A stretch of DNA of 64,000 nucleotides from Paramacrobiotus metropolitanus (lineage: Eukaryota > Tardigrada > Eutardigrada > Parachela > Macrobiotidae). Location of the stretch: contig NW_026570256.1 in the NCBI RefSeq assembly GCF_019649055.1, positions 1 through 64,000 on the forward strand, written 5' to 3'. The first letter of the stretch is position 1. Each line of letters opens with the position of its first letter. Positions 12,171-24,164 of this stretch are shown here, one piece after another. A program made the translations under genes and the position numbers. The notes beneath the pieces were generated by a model. The model saw only the letters and a program-made list of their open reading frames with translations, had not been told where the DNA came from and ran no database searches.

Positions 12171-13044
12171 TGCAGCATCATATTTCCGCATCAACTCGGA
12201 AAACGTATTTGACCGCATTGAATCAATTTTTGCAGTTCCTGTCTGCTTCACTTTGCAATTCGTCACTGTTTGCCGAAGTCAACGTGCTGAATTTCATTGC
12301 TCATTTATATCGTTGTGGCCATAAGTTTTCATGTGTGCGAACATATCTTGCCGGAATCACAAAATACGCGCTTGAAAGTGGTGTATCTGATCCCGTATTG
12401 TCCATAAACGTTCAACATGCATTTAAGGGATTTCAGCGGTTGGCTCGTATCATGCCTGATAACCGAATGCCAGTTTCATTAGTCATAATGCGATTGTTAA
12501 AAGCCAGAATTATTGCTTATCGTTATATGACCAATCATTACTTTGGTGCGCAATGTGTTTTGCATTCTTTGGTTTTTTGCGTATCTCTGAATTTGCAGTT
12601 TTGTTGAGCAATAAGCACACTGTTTAGTTTCGACACGTCACCTTTGATGGGCATCATGTGTCACTTGTTATTCCAAGTTCTAAAACCGACCAATTTTCTC
12701 ATGGTTATACAGTGCATTTTAATTCAACTGAGCGTTCAATTTGTCCTGTTCGTGCATATATTCGTTATTCGCGATACCGTGCCCATATTGATGTTCAAGC
12801 TCCATTTTTTGTGTTTCGTGATGGGTCATCATTGTCTCGGAATTATTTTGAATGTTGTTTACGTCGGTTATTACCGGAATTTCCTGATATTCATTCTCAC
12901 AGTTTTCGTATTCGCGCTGCAACCACTGCGTTGGCGATGAGTTCATCTTGTCAGCAAGTACAGTCTGCTGGACGTTGGAAATCTTCGACATTTTCAAGTT
13001 ATATTCGGGAGAATCTGCCAATTCAATCATTCCGCATGTACTGA
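12167..13044 (+). pseudogene. Tyrosine recombinase of the DIRS-type element
   Basis: The N-terminal SAM-like core-binding half (STRKTYLTALNQFLQF, then YLAGITKYAL) is in one frame up to about 12,545. The catalytic half follows in another frame. The size of the shift equals one missing base near 12,540-12,550, and a TAG at about 12,625 interrupts the second frame. Catalytic residues are recognisable: R in FLRISEF, K in SSKTDQ, HSFRIR (HxxR), GRW, and the nucleophile Y in SYIR. The start overlaps the RT end. Confidence 0.8.
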
Positions 13045-13514
13045 GTTCTGTTTGGGGGTTTGTTTGCGGCGTTTCTGTTTTGGTTCAATGTGCATTCATT
13101 GTGTATTTATTGTTTTCAATAAAATGCCCGGCAAACCCACGATGCGGTGTTCTGTTTACGACCACAGCGAGCGGCAGAGTTAAATATTCAGTAAAACAGT
13201 CAGATTGACTAAACTTCTGAGTAACAACTTCGCCTTTAAGGCCGTTGTATGACAAAGGGGCTGGGTGCCAACATGAGTAACAGACATTAGTAACGGTTAC
13301 ACTCATGAATTCTAACAGCTCTTCTATGCAAGAATACAATCCCCTTAGAAAATTAAGTAGGTTTTGAATTTCTGGTTTTAACGCTGTTTTGCTGATGCAA
13401 TATCTTGGTTTTCAGTTAAAGTAAACTTTACATTTCTGGTTGACCAAAATTAACTTCCCATAAATACGTTTTAACTAGCGTACCTCATATTGCGAATTTT
13501 ATTGGAAGTTCTCA

Positions 13515-14630
13515 TAAAAATAACATCATTTTTAGGATGTGATTTTTAAAAGGCCTCCCTATAGACATCTGATAGAACAAATTGATAAGCCTACGCATCC
13601 CAGTCATCATTGCAAAAAAATTGTCCAAACCAAATTTTAAAAAAATTAATGCATTTTCTAACGGAAGCTACGTTAAACCTTTAGTTAGCGTTAAAATGCA
13701 AACACCGTGCAAAAGGTTTTTTATAATAATTTTTAATGTCTATAATAATGATGGTCTTTTAAATTGTGTCAAATACAACGTGAAGCGCAACCTGATGTGC
13801 AGCCTGCGGTACAACTTAATGTTTATCTACAGTACAACTTGATGTGCATATTGTTGTACAACCTGATGTACAACCAACAGTACATCGCGTAGTGCAGGCG
13901 GTAGTACAGCAAACGAGCGCCGCTATAACAGAAAAAGCTAAACAGTTTCGGTGTTTTGCCACTATTTTGTTGGGAAACCATTTTACTTTTGCAGTGGAGA
14001 TTGTTTTGTTGTGCAGCAATAACAAATTTTAAAAATCAATACTGTTCGACTTGTATGCACTTATAAAAAAAAGCGCACGATAAGAAACGTTCTGTGCCCA
14101 CATGTTTTCCACAACGTGCCATTAGTTTCTAAATTGAAAAGGTGTTTAATGAGTGAAATTCCGCGGAAAAGTGATCAGCAAAAACAAAATATCAAAAGTG
14201 TTATATGAAAGAAAAACGAACTCTGACATTGAGATTAAAAAATCAATATCACATGCAATTACAGATACATACAGACACAGTGGTTGCAATCGAAGCGGAG
14301 AAAATTATGAAGTCTTATACGCAATTAAGATTCGGTGGCTAGCGCCCTGCTCATTGGCTGTGGGTGGGTGTTCGTTAAAGCGTTAGGTCTACGAGGAGCT
14401 GTTTTCGCGTTAGGAACGCGTAACTTGGCCACTGTCAATCAGGGCATCCATCCACGGTTGACGGTGAGGTGCACGCAGATGGGCAACATTCCACGGTTGG
14501 CTGTTAAGTGAATCATGCTGTCACACACTTGACGTACAATGTTCAAACGTCTAAGAGTCTTGACTATTCGAACGCGCTACCGAAGATGCTTGCTCCCGCC
14601 TCGTACAAATCTGTGTAATAGTCTATATAA
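13515..14630. repeat. Right arm of the diverged long inverted repeat
   Basis: Inverted counterpart of 4,110-5,240. It contains the 12-bp minisatellite at about 13,770-13,925, the CATTGGCTGTGGGTGGGTG and TTTTCGCGTTAGGAACGCG landmarks, and ends near GCTTGCTCCCGCCTCGTAC. Divergence between the arms is clearly above 10 percent by eye, so the pair is old. No coding content. Confidence 0.75.
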
Positions 14631-14639
14631 TTACGGTTA

Positions 14640-16510
14640 CAACAAACGTGCGCCGCATTAGAAACCAAAATCGCACCGCGCTAGAATCTAACAAAAACAT
14701 CCGCGCCAAAAAAAAACACTGAACGCCATATGTTGAAACTTACCGATTCATTTTTTTTTCAACGGAGACGGCGATCGTGATTTGCGGGTGCCCACCGTTG
14801 GGCAACGAAATCTGGCTACTTTGAGGCTGGTGCCGCCAGTATTCGGTTTCTGACGCGGAGAGATCGTCAGATCAAGGTCATGATGCAAATTTTCCACGTC
14901 AAAACTGTCTTCCCCAACGACCTATTGCAAACAAATCAATAATGATCATATCTGTGTTTGATACTTTGATATTGAAATATTCAGTATTTGATATTTGAGT
15001 TATGTGTACCGGCCACCAAACTTCGTGATTGTCAATCTTTCCTTTGTTTCGGTGGCTGCTGCACTGATGGCTTGCCAGTTTTGCTTGATATCCTTCACTT
15101 TTCGGCCCTGAACATTTGCCGCCAGTCTCCACTTTAATGATCCGCGAAATAGTATTCACTAGAATTAGTCGGCTCAATCTATTGGTCAAAACGGCAATCA
15201 GCTCCATTACAGTTGATCTCTAGTGTCTTCCTGCATAAAAAAGGGTTGCAGTTAGCTGTACTACTTTTAAAATATTGTTAAAATACTTTTAAAATTTATA
15301 TGGCGTGGATATTTACTCTGTAGACGATGTGATTGTCAAACGCCAAAATTACTTACATAGTGCATCCGATTAAATCTGCATTGCTTTCAAAACTTTTGTC
15401 TTGTATTTCTTAACGACAAGTCAAAAAATCTTAATCTACCGATATTTTGGTAAAAATTCAACTTTACCTTGATTGGTTTAGTAGGCAACGCAGATAAGTA
15501 TGTACGAGTATGTATCCGTAATGAATAGCGTGATCGAAAGTTTTTGCGGTAAGAGAGGCTTTTTGAGCAGATGTTTATGCGTGACCCCTAAGACTGATGG
15601 GGTCTTCCTACAGTGCAGTCACCTTTAGCGCACCTTCAGTAAGATGCACATTACTTGCTGACAGTATTACTCATACTCGTACAAGAAGCCGTCATTTGCC
15701 GCTCTTGATGATTTATCATCTGCCGACAGGGAAGTTCTGTAAAGTTTGTAGATATGCACTGCCGCTGTTAGATTTGCTCAAAAATACGTGCCCCTTTTGA
15801 ACAATCAGAATATGCAGAAGATTGCCGTGACTGTATCCACTATCCACGAACACGGTAAGTGTATTCGCCACACAGAACATCAACAGCAAAACGGTTATAA
15901 ACCGGTGACGAGCGGGGCTTTTAAAGTTTTTGGCAGCCAGATTTCTCCGTTGCGGCTGCGCGCATGCTGCATCATTATTAAGTGGGAAATTATTTAAAGT
16001 CCGAGAATCAGACGGCTAGTGCACGGCACATCAGTGCGCGCGTTCTTTGCAGTGCAGTTTAATGAAATTTTCTGTACAAGAAAGGACATTGCGGAGAATA
16101 TGGATGAGCCAACCGATTTCAGCAATACCGCAGTGAAGTATTGTCTACGGATGCATAAAATATCAATAGATCTTTCAGCATTTACCGCTGCTGATTCTGG
16201 AGTCAGTATTACGCAGCTGCATCGTACACGTTCGTTCGTATAATTATGATGCTGTACAAGTATTGGTAATTTCTTGATTTGTACAATTTCCGTTTTTCCA
16301 GCGATACTACTCCAGGATGTACGTATGGCGATTAGTTGCGGCGCCGTGCATGCTTATTACAGAACAGAGAGAATATGCCGATGGGATCGATGCTCCAACC
16401 AGTCTGCTGACTGTGCTGAGATTCCTGTTTAATTAAACGCAAAGTTTAGCGTTATCAAGTATGTGGACAAGTATTTTGTACCCTCTAAATTGCAGTGCAT
16501 TGTATATCTA
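14640..16510. other. No confident gene
   Basis: AT-rich host sequence. Several open frames under 105 codons exist on both strands, for example minus 14,899-15,207 and plus 16,019-16,243, but none has motifs, plausible splice structure or compositional support. Confidence 0.4.
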
Positions 16511-16514
16511 TATT

Positions 16515-16735
16515 ATACATATATAAGGGGCGAAAGTAAACGCGTTCCACCGTTCCCCTGTACTGCTGCCGTCACCCGCCTGGAGTGTGACGTTACGGCA
16601 ATACATGTGGTTAAATCTGGCGCGGTACATAAGCGCCATGTTCAGCCACAACGTCAAACTCCAGTCGGGTGACGGCAGCAGTACAGGGGAACGGTGGAAC
16701 ACGTTTACTTTTGCCCCCTATATATCTACAATCTA
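16515..16735. mobile_element. Foldback MITE (near-complete palindrome)
   Basis: Left arm GGGGCGAAAGTAAACGCG and onward is mirrored by a right arm ending CGTTTACTTTTGCCCCC. The pairing continues inward through CACCGTTCCCCTGTACTGC and beyond CCGTCACCCG, leaving a central stretch that is also partly self-complementary. There is no coding capacity. The outer edges sit in TATATA-rich sequence, so a TA-type target duplication cannot be read reliably. Confidence 0.75.
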
Positions 16736-17408
16736 TACATATATTCTGTTGTACGTTGTACCGTAATAAGGATTCGCAGGCGCAGTACATACACAGTGCA
16801 CAACTGCATAATATTCAATCAATACCGGCACGGGTATTACCATTGGCCAGTCGACAACAACAAGCAGGAACAACCGAATAAGCGCCTTATAAAGCAGAGC
16901 ATGCATCAATTCAGCACGCGTGTGTACTGCGTACAGACAGTGTGCTGTTATCGATCTCTTTTGCATGAAACTTTAATGTGAAAGACTCTTCCCTGAATGG
17001 AAGAGATACATAACTGATAATGGTATACTGCAACGGAGCCAGCATTCTCCAACATCGGTAGTTCACAGTCACTGATTAATTTTGTCAACCTGGTACAATA
17101 CCGTACGTACAACGCTGTCACTAAACCCTGACATTCTTGCCTTTCATTCTTTTATTATAATGAAAATAATATTCATAATGTAGACTTTGGCGATAGATCT
17201 CGGTCTCGGACGATAGATCTCGGATGCTAAAGAATTATACGAAACGTTGCTCATAGCGCTATCTGCCTAACCTCAGACGTCGCTACTACGGGATGAGAAG
17301 GTTGACAAACAGCCCAACAACGTTGGCTGAAATCGGAGAACTAAAGGATTGTACAAATCGTTCACGAAAACTTCGTTCCATCCGGAAGGATCATCATCCG
17401 GAGGCATC

Positions 17409-18257
17409 ATGGAAAATTTTTTATCGGCGCGCATTGGCAGAGATCCTCTCATCACTGGCGTTTACGAACGTTTTGCTGTCGATATACTGGATGAGAATGT
17501 CACTTATCGTGGGTACGTTTGTGCAGTCGATGATGACCACTGTATGGTGCGAATTGGCTCGATGCAGGAACTGCGACGTGTCGCTATGGATAAACTGCAT
17601 CTAATGGATTATCGCGAATGCAAACGTATACATCCTCACACTGTACCGGAGGAAATTGACGTACTGGTCAGTGTTGATGACAATCAGCCAGAATCGTGGC
17701 AGCCAGCTAGTATTATAGGCGGCAAATTAATACAGACGTTCTCGTTGGTACATGCAGAAGTGAGCCTGCCGGGTAATGCGCCCAGACAATTCTGTGTCCT
17801 TGATTCTTCCGGTGCCGCTTTTAAACGGATTCGCCGCCGCGGTTATCTTGGAAATCGCGTTACTCCGCAGTCGTTTGTTAATCAGCAGATCCCGGTTTCA
17901 AAGTTTACTTCGTATTGTACACACTTCGCTGATACTCTGCAAAAAGTTCGAGAAATGCCACGATTTCACAGCCGCTTCATGCAAGAGACTTATGGCATTA
18001 TGTTCCTGGGTGCGACGGATGATCACATTGATCTGTTGGTCGAGGAGAAATACAATCAGAATGATGGCGTTATTCTTTTGGTGGAAGGAAAACCCAGTTA
18101 CAAGCTACCGGACCACATAATGTATGAGCGCATAGCGAATGCTGTGGATCGGTTTATGATAGACTTCATGCGGGCAACAGACAAAATTGCCAACACCGTT
18201 CTGAAAGAGCTTGTCGCTCTAATCGATACGGATCAAGGTACTTATTATGCATCCTAA
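17409..18257 (+). CDS. FMRP/FXR-like protein, truncated after the first KH domain
   Basis: Intronless 282-codon frame with ATG in a good context (CATCATGG). Residues about 12-65 and 75-130 look like two successive Tudor/Agenet modules: VYERFAVDILD and TYRGYVCAVDDDHCMVRIG, then EEIDVLVSVDD with WQPASIIGG. A linker then has the F---IPV----SYC pattern seen at the equivalent place in FMRP-family proteins. A KH-like segment follows: RFHSRFMQETYGIMFLGATD, then a variable stretch and VILLVEG. FMRP-family proteins bind RNA and polysomes, and normally have a second KH and an RGG tail, both absent here. The lack of introns suggests a retrocopy or lineage-specific paralogue. The family call is by pattern only and moderately secure. 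Confidence 0.5.
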   Translation: MENFLSARIGRDPLITGVYERFAVDILDENVTYRGYVCAVDDDHCMVRIGSMQELRRVAMDKLHLMDYRECKRIHPHTVPEEIDVLVSVDDNQPESWQPASIIGGKLIQTFSLVHAEVSLPGNAPRQFCVLDSSGAAFKRIRRRGYLGNRVTPQSFVNQQIPVSKFTSYCTHFADTLQKVREMPRFHSRFMQETYGIMFLGATDDHIDLLVEEKYNQNDGVILLVEGKPSYKLPDHIMYERIANAVDRFMIDFMRATDKIANTVLKELVALIDTDQGTYYAS

Positions 18258-18259
18258 CC

Positions 18260-20260
18260 GCAATAAAATTAAATTGCTCCAGCAAGTTTAAACATTTCAC
18301 GGGTTCGGCTATGGTTAACACTGTAACAAGAGACCGGCATGCTCCTCAATACGCAAATTCTGACATCTTTCCGCTGACTGGTATCCGACCAGTGCTGTGC
18401 AGCAATGTGCACTATGGCGCATGTGTCATCATTCATAGAGATAAGCACGGGTATTTTTAAAAAACTGCGCTATCTTGAATACGTGCCATATGGTTTTTTT
18501 GACCATTCGGAGCGCAGATAAGCTCCGGATTGTGATGACACACGTTACCAGTTGTTATCTACTGCGCGTTATGTACAAAAAAAACAACTGGGGTTTTTAT
18601 AAGAAACAACTCTGTATCTTTATACGGCGTGAACAGAATCTGGCACTGAACTACTGTAGTATGCGAGGGATGCGTAAAGAATAAAAAACTTGGACCTTTA
18701 AGGATAAGTGCAGTTACAACAACGAAGTGAGGGCGTCCGTATAAAGCGATAGCCAATTCGGTAGTCAATTTGCAATTTAAATTTTATTACGCACGAGATC
18801 GTGCGCACATATGTTATGATTACAATGTAATGCTCCAGGCTTAAGGCTGTATTGTAATGTTTCAGACTTGAACAAATCTCACGAATTCCATTTTGATGAT
18901 GTACTTATGGAGCTGAGCACGGAAGTATTTTCTTTTATGGACGTGTATGACCAGCATCAACTCCGCAGGTAGGGATGCGGCTTTTTCTGACATGAAGGAT
19001 CGCATACGCAAAGTGGGTTCTTAAATTGACACGCATGAGAATAACCGTTGCTGTCGTTTTGACTGGGGCTGAACGGAAATAGGCGAGGGCTGTAAGTTTA
19101 CGTGAGTTCGGTAACCCATATTCTGACTATGACAGATTGTCAGCGTGTCAGACAGGTCGGAAAATCAGCTATCACTATTCACTAACACATACACATTTCG
19201 GCATTCATAAACTGTACTTAGCATTAACTGACAACCAAGCGATTGTCAACAACGATAAAAATAATCAAATTCAAAAGTTCTTTCCCTAATTATCTAAGAA
19301 TTTCTGGTTTTCCATTATTTCGGCGTTTCCCAAAAATTGCCCACTAGTTACCGGCAGTGCCAGTATTCACCACCCGCGCTATGCCCACCCGCGCAATTTG
19401 CCCACCCGCGCTATGCCCGCAGCAGTTCTTTACTTAACAGCAGCAATTTTTTAACATACCAGATGGGGAGTGCATAAAGCATAAAAATAAAGTTGAAACT
19501 GATGTCCGTTGGAATAGAATAAGTATTTGCTTTTCAGGAGATCACCTGGTTACTGGTTAAACTGAACATCACACAAATTCAATACCAAGTCATCTAGCAG
19601 TGGTTGTCAAATTTATATACGGTAATTATAATTTACCCGTTACAGCAATTTCACCATACCAAGCATCAATCACCCTCCAAAACCATCAATAACTGCTTGC
19701 GGGGCTCATTTTAAAAAAACCCGGCCAGAACGTTTTGGTTTACTTTAAAACCGCTCCGACTCAATTAGCAGAAGAAGATGTGCAAAAACTGTAGTAAAGT
19801 TGCTTCTCTATTATTTTCCACTTGAGCGTCACCATTTTACACCATGCATCGTAGATCAAAATTAATACAATACAGGGCGCAAATACAACACATGTATTTA
19901 GTTCTGGGTCCCCAGCCATGCTCAGTGACCAAGCGAACAAATAGGTCGAGTAAATGGCACTTGGAGCGAAATGGTTTAGGCCAGGGGTAGAAGGGGCAGT
20001 TTAACCTCAACTCTGGCAGCAGATTAGAAGGAATCCTTAAACAACTGTAACGCTGCTGCGTGATAGATTTTCGCTTGACCGTAAAAATGTGCAGTGGGCG
20101 TAAGTGGCTCTAGCACACCGAAAAAACCATTTTGAGGGTCCAGGTTAGAGCAAGAGAATTCCCAGTTTTCCTTTGCTCGTGATACTTTGAATAAGCTTTT
20201 TATTTTTTTAGAACGTCCAAATTTTTCCATCAACGGTTATTCTGTAAAGCACTTCGGCGG
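18260..20260. other. Mostly non-coding; possible F-box-like exon at 18,907-18,968
   Basis: At 18,907 an ATG opens a short frame (MELSTEVFSFMDVYDQHQLRR) that ends at a CGCAG|GTAGGG donor. The L-TEVFSFMD--DQ--LRR pattern is what an F-box core exon looks like. No continuing exon is certain, though the gene at 20,264 lies downstream on the same strand. At 19,363-19,420 there are three copies of a CCCACCCGCGC-ATG unit. Nothing else recognised. Confidence 0.3.
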
Positions 20261-20263
20261 TGC

Positions 20264-21205
20264 GTGATGTTGCCAAACCAACATAAACATTCCATTGAAA
20301 GTTTGAGGGTCGGCCCATCCGGCTCTGGTTACCGGGACTTGGCATATGTCATCGGGAGCACAATTAGCCAAGATGCCAGGATTTTGTATTTCATCGATGA
20401 CTGGGAAGAATGCTTGTTCACCCTTGTGAAAGTCCTAAAGGTCATGGACGTGCAACTCGACTGGCTGGTTATCGCCAACAACTCCAGACTTTTGCTCAAC
20501 GAATTTTTGCGATTTCCCAAACCCTTTCCCATGGTGTATACATATGATTTCGTTACTATGTACGGAAATTATCTCCATGCAAATCAGACAGATATTTATA
20601 AGGATTACGCTTGCATTTGCCAACATCTAGCCTTGAAGAACTGCTGTTTCAGTAGCAAGTTATCGATATGCTTCAGAGAAGTGTTGTGGCTAGACGATGA
20701 GCTACTGCATCGGGTTAGGGGCCCTGGACGATGGAATTTAAGATGTTGCCGTGATCCGTTTTTTATTGCGATCCCACGATGGTTACACAGTTTTTCGGAA
20801 TCTGCGGCACAAATATACGAGGCTTCCTTCCGGTCTGCACTAGAAGACCATTGTCCAATGCTAACAGAACGCGCAATGGATAACCTTTTCCACTGGCTGA
20901 ATTCTTTGACAAGCGAGGCTTGTGAACCAAAAGGTTGCATTTGGCCGTTTATTACGCTCTCCTACGAACTGTACGCATCGAGCAGCAAACATAAGCAAAA
21001 ATGGCAAACTAAGTGGATTTAACTTTGCAGGTGGAACGAAAAGCCACCCAAGCATTTGGACGACATTGTAGCCGATATATCTCGTAAGTATTCGCCAAAG
21101 AGCTGCATTTTGCAGACAATGGCCTTGCTACTGCCGTGTATTAGCGGCAGTTTTTGCTGTTTTGCTTATGTAGTCGATGGAGAAGCATTACAAGGTCCAA
21201 GGTAA
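20264..21205 (+). CDS. Unnamed host gene, longer paralogue of the copy at 1.7-2.2 kb
   Basis: A 252-codon open frame followed by a short exon starting at 21,031 (after TTTGCAG) that ends at TAA 21,203-21,205. The body has an ILYFIDDWEECLF block, an LDWLVIANNS block, a CQHLALKNC segment, then the conserved tail shared with the first copy (CCRDPFFIAIPRW, ALEDHCPML, LSYEL, then W-EKPP and MALLLPC). The donor before 21,031 is not obvious, so the 3' junction is uncertain. An F-box-like exon 1.3 kb upstream could belong to it, which would suggest a ubiquitin-ligase adaptor. I do not recognise a named family. Two related copies 19 kb apart argue that it is a real host gene family. Confidence 0.45.
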
Positions 21206-21209
21206 AATG

Positions 21210-23400
21210 GCTTGAAATGCCTGAATGCAGACTAATTTTACCGACCTTTTTAACTACCGCGCTTGGTTGTTTGTGCGATGCTTTTTACATTTGTATGATA
21301 TTCTTAAACAGCCAATTCGGAACTCAAATACACATGCAAAACCAGTCAAGACTATAAGGAACAGTAACCTCCAAATAGTCAAGAGCGCTCGCCTTATTCA
21401 AGTCAGTCTAACGAAAACTGCGTACTGCAAAATTGCTGCAGCCGTTAATTACTATTAAACACCTTTAAATTTTATGTTATTTATTTATCTGTTATGTTAT
21501 TGCACCAAGTCTTCGAGGTTATCGATCATAAAAGCAGTCTGTCCGGGCCCACTAAATTCGACACCGTGCACCCAGTGGACTTAAAAATATATATTTCTAC
21601 ATATGGCAGTGAATACTCGAAAACTTGATCGCGCACTGCATATTTAATTATTCGGAATGGCTATTTTGCCGCAGTCTTTGCGATAAATTAGCCAGTTATT
21701 TATTTTGCCGCCTATTGTTCCTACCGCAGCAAAACAGCCTTAGCCGGAATCATTATGATTCCAATTTCCAAGGTAAAGTAGGTATCAGACAATAATAACG
21801 CTTGCAGACAGAGTATGCGCCTATGCGGTAACTGTATCCCACTGACTGCGGGTCATTTTCCCGAGCCGAACTGCAAATTCGTTTCTCGCACGGCAGTCTG
21901 AATACTTTCTGTGTAGTTTTATATTAACGTTAGCGCCAGATAGCTATGACATCGGTTTGCAAACAAAACGCTATAAGTATGCGCCACATCATCATCACAA
22001 AATGCCAATTTGAGGCATTGTCCGATAAAAAGCATTTGCAGTTGGATGTGTACGAGTATGTCTGTAGACTGTACGATCTACACAATAACAAGAAAAAACA
22101 GAATAAATTCTGCGCGGCTTTCTATCCCGGAACCATGCTCGACAGCTTGCTAGTTCATGGTAAACTATTCAAAGTTCACTTACGATTTGCCTAACACACT
22201 TGTGCAATATGTTTGTTATCGATTTTGCCGTTTAATTCAAGTTAATGTGCATACTGCTCGTATCTTTCTCCGGAAAGGAGAGTGCCCTGTGGGAAAGTGG
22301 AAGTTCTCGAATAGGGAGGGGCATCGGCTGCGCACCTGTGCGTGGGCGTTTGCCGGTTACCAGCCCTGCACCTATAACACCTTATTTGGCGTCGGACAAA
22401 ATAATACAGAAAAGTAGTCGGGTGTGGCGGGTGGACAAGAAAGTCTGTATGTGACTGCTAGCTTTGCAAAACAGAAATGAACTGCGATGTGAGCAGCGAT
22501 GAACTCTGGAAAGCATCGAAGCCGTGCTGGCGCTGTATAATAACGTAGTGGGCGGTATGGAGCACGTAGCACAATACTTGTGCGCCACATTGCCATTAAT
22601 AACAATTAAGCATGTTAAATTGGACATCACTTAGCCTAATTCTCGGTTACTTAACATAACACAGCGTACTTCATACTGATTCTTGAACTTTAATGATTCA
22701 CGACTTGAGAGGCCGCCAAACAGCCAACAGAAACATGTAACATACACTATTCTGTTTTATGAAGATCATACAGTTCTCCCTTGAGCCGGTTCTGACTACT
22801 GTTCGGCAGGAGAGGAGGCGTTGTTCCGGTGCGCCAATCAAAATCTAGTTCCCGCTCTGAAACACCTCCCTCCACCTACAGAAGACAAACACAATCATAC
22901 ATGCATGCGCTAAGTTAACAAACGAAATATTTTTTTTAGTTTCTTGTAAAATGGACTTATGTATTTGTTCTACTCACAATCTCTTATAAATTTAGTGGTG
23001 TAATATGACACTCGTACGCATATATTTTGGTTCTTCGCTGTATAGTGCAAATTACAGTAGAACGATAAACTAATTCCGCTGACAGACGCAGTGGTTAAGT
23101 CCCAGTTACTAAATAATAAACAAATATCAAGTCGAGATTCTCGTTTGTGCAGTGCACTTTGTTAATCTTTGTGCTGGTGGTAATACATTTTATCTCGCAC
23201 GGTACATGAGTAGAACTCCGAACCAACAAAATTATGACGCATGCAAGCGTACTAATACGCTGCGTAAAAATGAAGAGCAGGAGTATTTATAGCAGCGCAG
23301 TACTACCTAGTTGGTGTCCTGCGTCAGCTAACTCATTTTGAAGATTATTTGAAGTAACACTAATTGCGTGGCAAATAAATACGTTGTGTATTTAGTGACT
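21210..23400. other. No confident gene
   Basis: An 82-codon ATG frame at 21,946-22,194 (plus) is the most protein-like piece, with QFEALSDKKHLQLDVYEYV, and could be an exon of an unknown gene. Other frames look like shadows. No repeats or RNA genes recognised. Confidence 0.3.
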
Positions 23401-23403
23401 TTG

Positions 23404-23694
23404 CTATATTACTATACTCGTATGTTCCTCACAGCCTACCCTGGCGATCCAGACCGGTGGGCCATTTGGTCCGGCTGGCTCTTCTTCCATTTTTTTGCAT
23501 TCCGCTGAGATCTCTCTCATGCGCTCCGCGGAATAGCGGCAGATGTCGTTAACCTTATCTTTGTCCCAATCCATATATTTTTCAGTGTGGCCTTTCGAAG
23601 GGAGCAATTCGTCGAGCCGATGTTTACCAGCAGCTCTCATATCCAGGCTGGAAACAAAACACATGCACTGAGTAACGATCTCGGCATTCTGCAC
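23404..23694 (-). CDS. Hypothetical small protein or terminal exon
   Basis: A 96-codon frame. A plausible acceptor (TTGTTTCCAG) lies just before the codons for LDMRAAGKHRLDELL, so it may be a last exon or start at an internal ATG in that stretch. The body is charged and helical (KYMDWDKDKVNDICRYSAER, then MREISAECKKMEEEP) and ends with a GPNGPPVWIARVGC tail. No family recognised. The same-strand two-exon gene at 24,165-24,672 lies 470 bp upstream in transcription order. Confidence 0.35.
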   Translation of the reverse strand: MQNAEIVTQCMCFVSSLDMRAAGKHRLDELLPSKGHTEKYMDWDKDKVNDICRYSAERMREISAECKKMEEEPAGPNGPPVWIARVGCEEHTSIVI

Positions 23695-24164
23695 TACTTT
23701 CTACACGAAAATGGAATACGTGACCAACGGCTGCGCTCTGGTCTGCCAATGCACCTCAAAAGCTAGCATGCATTTTACTAGTTATATTTTGTTTTAATGC
23801 TTCTACACTCAGTAGTCGCATAAAGTCGAGAAGCGCCAATGAAAGGCATAAATCCTGTAGGTTTTTCCTACAACGGCCGAAGCACGCCAGAATGTTTTCT
23901 GCTGGGTACTGAGATAAGACAACTGGAAGTGACATTTACGGATCAACCAGGCATCAAAGCTGTCACGCGTTCAAGTACAGCAGGAAAGCAATATCAAAGT
24001 GAACAATACAAATTATGTACATACGTACTCCCGCAGTAACTACTCTGTACTGTAAACCAAAAACCAGAAAAACTAAATGCAACCGGATAGATTGTCACCA
24101 AAGGAGCATTATTACAAACAAACATTAGTAAATAACTAGGCGCTTTTTATTAGCTGTAAGGTTC

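Larger units (their letters stand above)
9389..13044 (+). mobile_element. Decayed tyrosine-recombinase retroelement (DIRS/Ngaro/PAT group)
   Basis: Gene order is gag-like with zinc knuckles, reverse transcriptase-RNase H, then tyrosine recombinase, which is diagnostic of the DIRS order; no DDE integrase or protease is seen. No methyltransferase domain is visible, which favours Ngaro/PAT-like over classical DIRS1. An in-frame stop between gag and RT and a frame change plus stop in the recombinase show that this copy is not autonomous. Element ends are unresolved. Confidence 0.85.
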
